DNA from: Bicyclus anynana
Lineage: Eukaryota > Arthropoda > Insecta > Lepidoptera > Nymphalidae
Assembly (NCBI RefSeq): GCF_947172395.1
Contig: NC_069100.1
Location: 10,258,109 to 10,322,108 of the forward strand
DNA: 64,000 bases
Direction: 5' to 3'
The notes below the pieces were generated by a model. It was not told where the DNA came from, did no database searches, and worked only from the letters and a program-made list of their open reading frames with translations. Positions 58,174-64,000 of the stretch are shown here, in pieces. Positions within the stretch are counted from its first letter, which is position 1. Every line of letters starts with the position of its first letter. The translations under genes were made by a program, and so were the position numbers.

Positions 58174-61100
58174 ACATGCACGCACGCACGCACGCACGCA
58201 TGGGAGTGGCACTCACCTGCAAGTTGTCGGAGACGTATCTCTGCACGTCGCCCAGCGTGGCGGTGACGTCGAAGTGCGCCGTGTGCGCCGCGCCGTCCGC
58301 CATCTTGAACTGCACGCGCGCGCGCCCCGTACTGTCGCCAACGCCTGATATAATATATTTTTATTATAAATCTATATCTATATTGGTAAAATCGAAAGGT
58401 CTCGTCACAAAATATCGAAAACCGCGTGACATCCAAAGATGAAATTTCGTAGGGAGTTAGTGTTGAATCCCGAATACTATTGTAGCAAATAGTAGTTTGA
58501 GACGGATATGACGTAGCTTGATCTCGTGTTAGCTGGTGTCAACGCTAGGTGGCGCGAAATGTTTCAGTAAAGAATAGGGAGTTAGGGAGGGGTTGTGGCG
58601 GGAACGACTTGCGATATAAGGCGCCCGTCGTACGGTCGCCTTCAGTATTCTATTGGCGTTCAAGCTGTCCACATTTCTTGTTGCGTATACCTTTATGGGT
58701 TGGTATGGGATAGGCGGGGAGTGCCTTGAGTGGAAAAGGGGAGTGTTAATTAACTGTGAAGGACGTCCTTAACCCTACATACAATGATCACAAGTTCGTG
58801 ACTCCACTCAAAGTCATTCTCTGCCGTTCTAGGGTCTTATTATTGTAATCCAATAAATTGTTGTCTGGAAGAGATCGCTCATTAGCGATAAGGCCGCCAA
58901 TTGTACATTAGTTTTTAGGTTAATTTCTTGCCTGTTATTATTATTTTAGGTGTACAATAAAGTATAATTCATTCATTCATTCATTCATCCACCTCTGAGT
59001 CTGCTAAAACTATATTAATATATTTTTTTTGATTAAAAACTCACTTGTAGGAGGGGTGATTTGCGCGGGGGCGGGCGGCGGCGCCTCTCTTGCCTTCCTC
59101 TCCGCCCTGTCTTGAGCGATCTGCTCCAAAATACGTTGTCTTGCCAGATTGTTTTCCATCTTCTCGCGTTTTCTTTCCTCCTAGTACATGAAACATTTTT
59201 ACAATGTACACCGTAGAACAGCTAAGTTATGTTATTCATATGAAGGTAAGTATAAAATACTAGCAGAACCCCGTATTTTCATCGATGTAATACCCATTCC
59301 CGTGGGATTATGTGGTTAAATAAAGCTTTTGACACTTACAAATAACGTGGATTTCTATTGGTTTAAGTTTAAAAGTTTAACTTAACCTCGATGGAATAGT
59401 CCTAAACTACTTAACCAATTTTAATCTTTGCACTCTGTGTGCAGTTTGTTGCAGCTCGAAAGTTGTATAGCTTAGGGATAATGCAGGGGGTAGGGTAGGG
59501 GCAGGGTAGATTTTGGGGTAGGGGTAGGGTGGTAGTAGAATAGGATATGGGTAGGAAATGAGTCAAAGCAAAGCTTAATCGGGTCCGCTAGTATTAGTGT
59601 AGATTTGTTCCTACCTGAATTTGCTTCAGCTCCTGGTCGGCCTGCCACCTCTTTAGCTCCGCGACACCCTGGCCGACGGCACGACGTTCTATCTCTTTCT
59701 GCTTTTCCAACTACAAAACAAATATTAAGAGTATTTAAAAATATTTAATTTTCAAATTTTTATACTAAGTATACATAATGAAGTATTTATGTACACAAAT
59801 TCATGATGCCCAGTGACCTAGAGACGAATATTAGCATTACATGGATTCATCAGTGGTTTTATATCATACTAGCTGACGCCGCGCGGTTTCACCCGCGTGG
59901 TTCCCGTTCCCGTAGGAATACGGGGATAATATATAGCCTATAGCCTTCCTCAATAAATGGGCTATCTAATACTGAAAGAATTTTTCAAATCTGACCAGTA
60001 GTACCTGAGATAGCGCGTTCAATCAAACAAACAAACAAAATCTTCAGCTTTATAATATTAGTATAGTTAATATGTCAATTATTTTGTGAGCTTATAAATG
60101 TTTTTGGCCTGTCTATACAAGCTGCACTATTCCCGAGTGCTATAGATTATATTTTATCTCCGTGTTCCTACGGGTACGGGAACCACGCGGGTGAAACCGC
60201 ACAGCGTCTGCTAGTTAACCAATAATTGGGCAGGCGAGTCCATAACACCAATTCTAACACACGAACTAACAAAATATAGGCTATGCATATTTATTCTTAC
60301 ACAATTTAAAAGTAAGGAGAAGGCAAAGGGATTGTGGATAAGTTTAGTATAAAACTAGGCAATCTCTCTAATAAAATATTGTTTGATGGCAATTTCACCT
60401 CCTTTTCCTTTTCTTCCTTCTCCCGCCTTCTCGCCAATAAAATCTCTTGAACTTTATCCATTTTGTCATCAGCAGATGGACTTTCATTTTCAGTCACTGG
60501 TGCCTGTCAAATGAAATGAAATTTATTGTTAAAATAAGTCCTTTTACATTGGCGCTGAGGACCCTGATTTAAATTTGATAAACCTGTATCTCAGGATCCT
60601 CGCTCTTCCTGTTCAGGATAAAAATAATTTTGTAAAATTAAATTGGGAAAAAATTTAATTAAATTAAATTTTAATTTAATTTTATGATTAAATAAATTTA
60701 TTAATAAACTAGGATTAGATACCCTATTATTAAAATTTTTATTTATATAATACGAGATTATAGTATTAACTTATTAGTAAGTAGCCTTATATGTCGACGG
60801 CCTCCGTGGCGCAGTGGTATGCGCGGTGGATTTACAAGACGGAGGTCCTGGGTTCGATCCCCGGCTGGGCAGATTGAGATTTTCTTAATTTGTCCAGGTC
60901 TGGCTGGTGGGAGGCTTCGGCCGTGGCTAGTTACCACCCTACCGGCAAAAGACGTACCGCCAAGCGATTTAGCGTTCCGGTACGATGCCGTGTAGAAACC
61001 GAAAGGGGTGTGGATTTTCATCCTCCTCCTTGACAAGTTAGCCCGCTTCCATCTTAGACTGCATCATCACTTACCATCAGGTGAGATTGTAGTCAAGGGC

Positions 61101-63917
61101 TAACTTGTAAAGAATAAAAAAAAAACTTATTAGTAAGTAGCCTTATATGTTGCAACATAAAAGGCTACTTTAGTTATACTAACAGAGTCGGGCGCGGGCT
61201 GGCTGGGCCCCGGCTGTTCGGTCCTGGGGCGGCGCACGCACACGTCACCGTCGCAGATGACGTCATACTCCTGGCCCGAGCCACTCGCGGAGGGGTGCTC
61301 CGTCTTCTGTACCTTCGCTGCTGGTCCTGACGTTTCTAGAGTTTCATAAAAATTGATAAGCCTTCATAAATATAAATATTAGCCACTTTTAACTTATGTA
61401 CATTTTAAGAAATAAAATATCTGTCTTAAATAGTGAATCATGTTTAGAAAACCTGAGAATTTTCTTAATTCTCTGCATGTGTGAAGTCTGCCAATCCGCC
61501 AGACCAATACCAGACAAGACATTGGGCCAGTGTGGTGGACTAACCCCTCTCATTCTGAGAGGAAACTCATGATCAACAGTGAGCCGAATATAGGTTGTTA
61601 ATGATTTAAGCCCCCACACTACAAATCAATGTCAATCTATGTGTTTAGCTTGGCAACTTCGTTCGTAACACTCACAGCGGTCCGCGGGGGCCGGGGGGCG
61701 TGTAGCGATGAATGATAAACCCACGACAGATGCACCTCACTTCCCCGCACGCACGATTTCACATCCGCGCAGTCTTTCCCCCCGTCGCCCGAATATCATG
61801 GGAGTGTCATCAACAAACTTGCCAGACTATAAGTGTCTGTGGCATTGCTGATTACAGATTTACAAATTCAGTCACAGTATTCTTGATGGAAAGCTAAAAG
61901 CTTAGTAAGGAACTTTGTTAGCTAGGTATAGTCAGATACAATCTTTGACGTTTCTAAACATCGTGCATTAGTGTTTTTCAAATAGCATGGGTATGGTGAC
62001 AGTCATCTGTATGACGTTCAGAATACGTACTATTAACGTGAATCGCTGCAAACTTTCAAAAATGAAGCGAACTGTCACCCGCACCACCCTACATGAAATG
62101 AACTGTAAGCTGCCCAGTACAAGATCCCCGGTTACGCAGGAGCGCGACGGCAGGGCAATATATACCTCGCGCGATTTTATACCATGAAGACTAGATAAGC
62201 CAATCAGAAGATATTACAATTTTTCCATTAAAGAAAAATTAGACCCAGTTATCGTTAATATAGATAACAACCCCATTTTATGTTTGTTTACTATACTACT
62301 CCGTGGTTTAAAAAAAAATTATGTGCTATTTTATGTCTATATTTAAATGTACCTGGTTCATCATCATTAGCTGGATTTTTAGTTGCAGTTTGTGGTACAC
62401 TGGGCGCGGGTTGTGGTGCACTGGGAGCAGGTTGTGGTGCACTGGGAGCAGATTGTGGTGCACTGGGAGCAGATTGTGGTGCACTGGGGGCAATCACTGC
62501 TGGGGTCACTGTGGAATCTGGTTTGGGCTGAGATTGTGATGTCAATGCAGCTGCTTCAGTTTGCATGAAATTAACAGTTTCATCTTTTATATTCCGAGAT
62601 GATGTTGATGGTTGAACCGAGCCAGGTTTGTGCTCTTGGCCTAAAAACATAAGAAAATTACCAAATAAATATGAGGACATAAATATATATGATCTTGTGT
62701 TTCAATCAAAAACAAAGTATAATTCATATAAATATTGATTAATTATAATTATTATTATTTTTTCTCTACATTTATTGTGACTAATGGGCCCTAATGTGGA
62801 AGGCTACATGCGTCGACACATTAGCATTGTGTAGTGTCATATCAGGGAGACAGAATCAAGACCGTTAGCCGCAGCAGAAAAAGCAGAAACCGGTAAGTGG
62901 CTCAAGTATGCCTCTCTGACAGAGAGTTACATATTTGTACCTTTTGCCGTGAAGACCCTTGGGGCATGGAGTTGCAGTGCCAAAAAATTATACCGAATTA
63001 TTTATGTTTATATGTAGTGAATATATGCTTGTTGGCTTGAGTTTTATTTTCTCAAGGCATAGTGGCAAGATGTGACCTGCTAGAATTATTGACCCACTTG
63101 GGGCAACTACTGTATTTTGTCAGAATGGTTTACTTATAATGTGCTCTCTGGGGCAGACTGACCCACTTAATCAAATCAATATACATATTCCAAAAGGCAT
63201 TACTTACGATGTTCCTCTAATATGCGATCAATTCTTGTTGCCAACTGTTCAGAGTTAACCCCTGGACACACTACCTCCAGAGGTGTGCCATTGCGCCCAA
63301 TGAAGAATAGAGATGGCACTGGTACAAATTGGTCTGGTATTTTTGTTAAGATAGATTATTCCACTCAAAGAATATAGAGAAAATTATATAATCCTAAGAT
63401 GTTAGATAAGAAGATTATTTTCTCTACATAATATGACCCATCACAATAAAAGAGGAAGCGATAATTTTGTAATTATTGAAAAGTATGAAGAAAAATATGA
63501 AGTTGAAAGTAGACAATCATCTCTTGACCCACAGGTGACGGTGGATATTTTAATGTTTTTAACCGATTTCCAATAGGAGGAGGTTCTATGTTCGGCTGTA
63601 TGTATGTTTTTTTTTCTTTACAGTATATGCTACTAAAATAAAAATATTTATTTATCAATAAATTTGCTATGTAAAGTGTAATAATGTTAAAAACTAGATA
63701 TAGTATACTTCAAACTGAAAGATATGACGTTATACCAAACCAAGAGAGTGGATTCCATATCAAGAAAGCAAAAGGATACAAATTTGTGCAAAGAAGGTAT
63801 AATTCTCCGAGTCACTCATCAGCTTTATAGACAGGAAGTTGCTTTCATCTGTCAGCCTCTTCAGCACAGCGCTGTCATCCAATGTAGCCGCTAACTCCAG
63901 TGAGGGCTCCTTGTCAT
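45791..63917 (-). CDS. UBXN4: UBX domain-containing protein 4 (erasin) gene, 5'-partial, ten coding exons
   Basis: Orthologue of UBXN4/erasin, an ER-membrane adaptor that recruits the p97/VCP ATPase to ER-associated degradation (family knowledge). The sequence shows, in order: a thioredoxin-like UAS segment (YQFVPVPSLFFIGRNG), a low-complexity Ser/Ala/Pro/Gln linker, a charged coiled coil (ILLARRREKEEKEKE, then RRAVGQGVAELKRW), a UBX domain whose FPR loop is intact (LWTAFPRREL), a hydrophobic stretch fit for an intramembrane hairpin, a Pro/Asn-rich tail, and the terminus NNTWNGNSTQQM. Ten exons join with matching phases at every junction (1604 coding nt, about 533 residues including the partial first codon). 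The start codon and the first part of the UAS domain lie beyond position 64000. Introns are AT-rich and full of repeats, while exons, especially the UBX exons, are GC-rich. The identification is firm; individual splice sites were read by eye from GT/AG and phase. Confidence 0.95.
46213..46392. mobile_element. small TIR element, AGCTTGGCAAGTTCG family, copy 2
   Basis: 180 bp, best TIRs: AGCTTGGCAAGTTCGTGAAT opposite ACGAACGAACTTGCCAAGCT. No ORF. Confidence 0.8.
46407..46625. mobile_element. foldback element with about 70-bp arms
   Basis: The arm TTATGAAACACGGCTCTAAA... is repeated inverted as ...TTTTAGACGTGTTTCATAA, and ATACAACGTCGG pairs with CCGACGTTGTAT. A 60-bp centre separates the arms. 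Its left end lies 15 bp from the preceding TIR element. Confidence 0.75.
46668..46775 (-). mobile_element. SINE family 1 fragment
   Basis: Only the 3' third (ATTCGGCTCACTG to GGCAGACTTCACACAC). Confidence 0.7.
46950..47262 (+). mobile_element. RTE-like LINE 3' end interrupted by about 160 bp
   Basis: The two ends match the family, but 47035-47195 is unrelated and replaces the middle. It may be an insertion or a gene-conversion patch. Confidence 0.65.
47452..47762. mobile_element. TIR element, CTCAGACCAATTAT family, complete
   Basis: 311 bp with ends CTCAGACCAATTATTGTATG and CATA-like complement AATTGGTCTGAG. Both ends are bordered by ATATTAG-like sequence. A half copy lies at 55994-56117. 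Confidence 0.78.
48286..48326. repeat. perfect 18-bp hairpin
   Basis: CCTGAAGATTCAATATGA at 48286-48303 and its complement at 48309-48326, 5-nt loop, in a UBXN4 intron. Confidence 0.9.
49053..49398 (+). mobile_element. Helitron-like element of the CTAGCGGAC type
   Basis: Starts CTATACTTATAATAAATCTG, has a TCTG run, and ends CGCGGGCGACCGCTAG. The first 31 bp are tandemly doubled (about 49058-49119). Confidence 0.65.
49667..49833 (+). mobile_element. Lep1-type Helitron-like element, 5'-truncated
   Basis: Retains CCAATATTATAAACGTGC, the core and the hairpin region (CACTCGGGTGAAATCACG). The TTTG run and the final CTAG are lost. Confidence 0.65.
50779..52865 (+). mobile_element. Tc1/mariner-superfamily element, DD41D type
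   Basis: 2087 bp, bounded by inverted ends CAGGGTTAATTTTC (50779-50792; complement at 52852-52865) and flanked by TA on both sides, the target duplication of this superfamily. It encodes one transposase of about 368 codons (51252-52357) with one frameshift. Exact terminal identity is only about 14 bp, after which the ends diverge. It lies within a UBXN4 intron, in the opposite orientation to the gene. Forty-one residues separate the second and third catalytic Asp, a spacing known for the rosa/VS-type DD41D group; that placement is by spacing alone. Confidence 0.88.
51252..52357 (+). pseudogene. DD41D transposase, broken by one frameshift
   Basis: Reads from ATG at 51252 to a stop near 52357 if one frame change is allowed. 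The N-terminal part has helix-turn-helix character (IDAARRFSVSQYYVWKLL). The first catalytic Asp is in ILWTDEALF (about residue 164), the second in YQHDGAPPHYA and the third in SPDLTALDFYLWG. The upstream frame runs out of register before the second Asp; the shift lies between about 51990 and 52012, because a stop (51995-51997) blocks the downstream frame just before that point. All three acidic residues are otherwise present, so the copy decayed recently or holds a sequencing error. Confidence 0.85.
53434..54981. mobile_element. non-autonomous TA-flanked element with 28-bp terminal inverted repeats
   Basis: 1548 bp. The left end CAGGGTGCTCGGGAG and its complement at the right end extend to 28 bp with one mismatch, and TA flanks both sides (53432-53433 and 54982-54983). 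No transposase frame is present. The first bases CAGGGT match the neighbouring mariner element, so a related transposase may have moved it (inference). A Lep1 copy is inserted at about 54450-54656. Confidence 0.82.
54448..54656 (+). mobile_element. Lep1-type Helitron-like element
   Basis: Begins TCTATACTAATATT and ends CAGCTAG, with a (TTTG)n run after the 5' end and a 3' hairpin around CACGCGGGTGAAACGCG. This layout matches the Lepidoptera Lep1 family of short non-autonomous Helitron-like elements. It lies inside the 53434-54981 element, so it is younger than that. Confidence 0.8.
55142..55383 (+). mobile_element. RTE-like LINE 3' end, best-preserved frame
   Basis: Open frame 55142-55369 encodes QWAGHIVRRADGRWGPKVLE and continues to QWTSIG, stop, then a GATGATGATGAT tail. 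This is the most intact copy and defines the family. Confidence 0.8.
55772..55943 (-). CDS. UBXN4: UBXN4 exon (second half of UBX domain, FPR motif)
   Basis: 172 nt, acceptor CCCCAG, donor GTAAGT, phase 0 in and one base over at the end. It encodes MSRSSFTLWTAFPRRELTDE and completes the UBX fold. The FPR turn, which docks on the N domain of p97 in this family, is intact. The exon is very GC-rich, with long GC-only runs through the alanine- and arginine-coding part. Confidence 0.94.
55994..56117. mobile_element. TIR element, CTCAGACCAATTAT family, half copy
   Basis: Matches the complement of the right half of 47452-47762 up to the point where the 0.87-kb repeat begins, so one end is lost. It lies 50 bp upstream of the UBX exon acceptor. 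Confidence 0.72.
56117..56993 (+). repeat. 0.87-kb repeat, copy 2
   Basis: Collinear with 28596-29450 at high identity, including the three internal units. Its right end is cut at GTGTTGTCTTATTTAACC by a SINE family 2 piece; its left end interrupts a CTCAGACC element. Confidence 0.78.
56999..57199 (-). mobile_element. SINE family 2, head half
   Basis: Covers the head and first half; its other side abuts the truncated 0.87-kb repeat at about 56995. Confidence 0.75.
57360..57720. mobile_element. two SINE family 2 pieces in head-to-head array with a TA repeat
   Basis: A plus-orientation copy (about 57360-57640) is followed at once by an inverted piece of the same 3' part (about 57640-57717) and a (TA)n run (57720-57745). 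The inverted pieces could pair over about 70 bp. Confidence 0.7.
58112..58200. repeat. CGCA microsatellite beside the UBX exon
   Basis: About 21 tetranucleotide repeats with one CAAACATG interruption near 58171-58180. It ends 15 bp inside the intron, downstream of the donor at 58216. Confidence 0.95.
58217..58344 (-). CDS. UBXN4: UBXN4 exon (first half of UBX domain)
   Basis: 128 nt, acceptor TATATCAG, donor GTGAGT, ending in phase 0. It encodes the N-terminal half of the ubiquitin-like UBX fold: ARVQFKMADGAAHTAHFD followed by LGDVQRYVSDNLQ. About 15 bp past the donor the intron turns into a CGCA microsatellite (58112-58200). Long open frames that run through that microsatellite are artefacts. 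Confidence 0.93.
58725..58986 (+). mobile_element. LINE 3' end with TAGCGATAAGGCCGCC motif and ATTC tail
   Basis: Contains GAGATCGCTCATTAGCGATA then AGGCCGCC, GTGTACAATAAAGT and an (ATTC)n tail. The same 3' motif occurs at 8569-8675 and 9293-9402, each followed by an AATAAA-like signal. Three copies share one 3' UTR-like tail, as expected of 5'-truncated LINEs. Confidence 0.62.
59045..59180 (-). CDS. UBXN4: UBXN4 exon (coiled coil to UBX linker)
   Basis: 136 nt, begins in phase 0 after TACTAG and ends with one base before GTGAGT. It encodes EERKREKMENNLARQRILEQ, then IAQDRAERKARE, then the proline-rich APPPAPAQITPPT. The QIAQDRAER motif is characteristic of UBXN4. Confidence 0.92.
59615..59710 (-). 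CDS. UBXN4: UBXN4 exon (coiled coil)
   Basis: 96 nt, 32 codons, phase 0 at both ends, acceptor TTTGTAG, donor GTAGGA. It encodes LEKQKEIERRAVGQGVAELK followed by RWQADQELKQIQ. The pattern EIERR-x-x-G is a conserved part of UBXN4 proteins. Confidence 0.92.
59868..60065 (-). mobile_element. Lep1-type Helitron-like element
   Basis: CTAGCTGACGCCGCGCGG to AATATTAGTATAG, near consensus, in a UBXN4 intron. A separate plus-orientation 3' remnant follows at about 60115-60216, ending CAGCGTCTGCTAG. Confidence 0.8.
60399..60503 (-). CDS. UBXN4: UBXN4 exon (start of coiled coil)
   Basis: 105 nt, exactly 35 codons, phase 0 at both ends. Acceptor TTTGACAG. The donor GAG|GTGAAA is weaker than its neighbours, and the frame stays open about 90 nt into the intron. 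It encodes APVTENESPSADDKMDKVQE, then ILLARRREKEEKEKE. The charged stretch is the start of the coiled coil between linker and UBX domain. Confidence 0.88.
60795..61123 (+). mobile_element. SINE family 2, full length, perfect 27-bp target-site duplication
   Basis: The copy runs from CGACGGCCTCCGTGGCGCAG to an A-rich tail. The same 27 bp stands before (60768-60794) and after it (61124-61150). The right copy of the duplication ends 33 bp from the donor of a UBXN4 exon (61184). This is the youngest-looking insertion in the window. Confidence 0.92.
61184..61335 (-). CDS. UBXN4: UBXN4 exon (linker)
   Basis: 152 nt between acceptor CTCTAG and donor GTTAGT. It encodes TSGPAAKVQKTEHPSASGSG, then QEYDVICDGDVCVRRPRTEQ, then PGPSQPAPDS. 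It is GC-rich and contrasts sharply with the flanking introns. A young SINE ends about 33 bp downstream of its donor. No domain is recognised in it. Confidence 0.86.
61389..61605 (+). mobile_element. SINE family 1 fragment
   Basis: Body only, starting at GTACATTTTAAGAAAT, ending GTTGTTAATGAT; in a UBXN4 intron just upstream of an exon. Smaller scraps of the same family lie at about 32150-32222 and 37040-37105. Confidence 0.7.
61647..61828. mobile_element. small TIR element, AGCTTGGCAAGTTCG family, copy 3
   Basis: 182 bp in a UBXN4 intron; right end worn (CTTGCCAGACT). Confidence 0.75.
62353..62640 (-). CDS. UBXN4: UBXN4 exon (low-complexity linker with heptapeptide repeats)
   Basis: 288 nt, acceptor TTTTTAG, donor GTACAT, one base carried over at each end. 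It encodes a polar linker: HKPGSVQPSTSSRN, then SQSQPKPDSTVTPA, then about five tandem copies of a heptapeptide close to SAPSAPQ, then NPANDDEP. The equivalent region is also a disordered linker in other UBXN4 proteins. The heptapeptides come from a 21-bp DNA repeat, so length variation between individuals is likely. Confidence 0.9.
62388..62492. repeat. coding 21-bp tandem repeat in UBXN4
   Basis: Five units close to GGGAGCAGGTTGTGGTGCAC (plus strand, one more base per unit) encode the SAPSAPQ-like heptapeptides on the minus strand. Confidence 0.9.
62786..62990. repeat. 210-bp dispersed repeat, copy 2
   Basis: Collinear with 25445-25655, same orientation. Confidence 0.65.
63208..63333 (-). 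CDS. UBXN4: UBXN4 exon (UAS domain, part 2)
   Basis: 126 nt. The acceptor is ATACCAG with a poor pyrimidine tract; the donor is GTAAGT. Joined to the previous exon it reads AQIYQFVPVPSLFFIGRNG, followed by TPLEVVCPGVNSEQLATRI and ending ILEEH. This is the strand-turn-helix end of the thioredoxin-like fold, with the family pattern FFIG-x-x-G-x-PLEV. I chose this acceptor because it restores the AQIY motif and the phase; the same frame is open further upstream in the intron. Confidence 0.9.
63780..63917 (-). CDS. UBXN4: UBXN4 exon (UAS domain, part 1; most 5' exon in the window)
   Basis: 138 nt, entered after ATAG and left at a GTATCC donor. It starts two bases into a codon and ends with one base of the next. 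It encodes 45 whole residues including DSAVLKRLTDESNFLSIKLM and ending NYTFFAQI. This is the middle of the thioredoxin-like UAS segment, where the family has an S/AQIY motif completed by the next exon. The open phase shows that at least one coding exon lies upstream, outside the window. Confidence 0.88.
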
Positions 63918-64000
63918 CTATGAATCAATCATATCACATAAGCTTCTAAAGATCAATTTAATAAAAAAGCATGTGTCAGCTCCGAAGCATGAATGGAGTT

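Noticed and set aside
57967..58436. Long Arg/Ala/Cys/Val frames across the CGCA repeat
   Set aside because: A tetranucleotide repeat opens several frames at once. Only the UBXN4 exon frame (58217-58344) fits splicing and the UBX domain.
60795..60870. tRNA gene
   Set aside because: Boxes A and B are present, but the sequence continues into a SINE body and is bounded by target duplications. It is a SINE head. The same applies to the other tRNA-like heads.
1..64000. Viral, toxin or bacterial genes
   Set aside because: None seen. All coding similarity is to UBXN4, an Osiris-like protein, a DNA transposase or LINE-type retroelements.

Overview
The window reads as nuclear DNA of a butterfly or moth (Lepidoptera). 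It is AT-rich and intron-rich, and it is crowded with short interspersed repeats typical of that order: tRNA-headed SINEs, Lep1-type Helitron-like elements, RTE-like LINE 3' ends and several small foldback or terminal-inverted-repeat families. No operon structure, bacterial gene, rRNA or CRISPR array is visible. Only two host genes can be supported, both on the minus strand. No species can be named from this sequence alone. Layout: about 1-20050 is intergenic and almost wholly repeats and AT-rich sequence. From 20052 to 34696 lies a four-exon gene (262 codons) for a small secreted or membrane protein with an Osiris/DUF1676-like hydrophobic domain; all of its splice phases agree. About 34700-44160 is intergenic and repeat-filled. 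From about 44160 to beyond 63917 lies the orthologue of UBXN4 (erasin), the ER-anchored UBX-domain adaptor of the p97/VCP ATPase in ER-associated degradation. Ten coding exons are present (about 533 residues). The first exon or exons, with the start codon, lie beyond the right edge. The exons join without a break in phase, and the protein ends NNTWNGNSTQQM, as I recall the vertebrate protein ending. The introns of both genes hold most of the mobile DNA. UBXN4 intron 46054-55771 carries a complete-looking Tc1/mariner-type element (50779-52865) whose transposase has DD41D spacing and one frameshift, and a second TA-flanked element (53434-54981) with 28-bp terminal inverted repeats and no transposase. 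A 44-bp minisatellite of about 25 copies (44325-45420) sits in a probable 3'-UTR intron of UBXN4. Two SINE copies have perfect target-site duplications (27 bp and 13 bp), so transposition here is young. The two genes are not functionally linked as far as the sequence shows. I found no convincing new multi-gene system. The most notable points are the UBXN4 stop codon that reads the same whether or not a 3' intron is removed, the DD41D transposon, several unnamed foldback repeat families, and repeats lying very close to splice sites.
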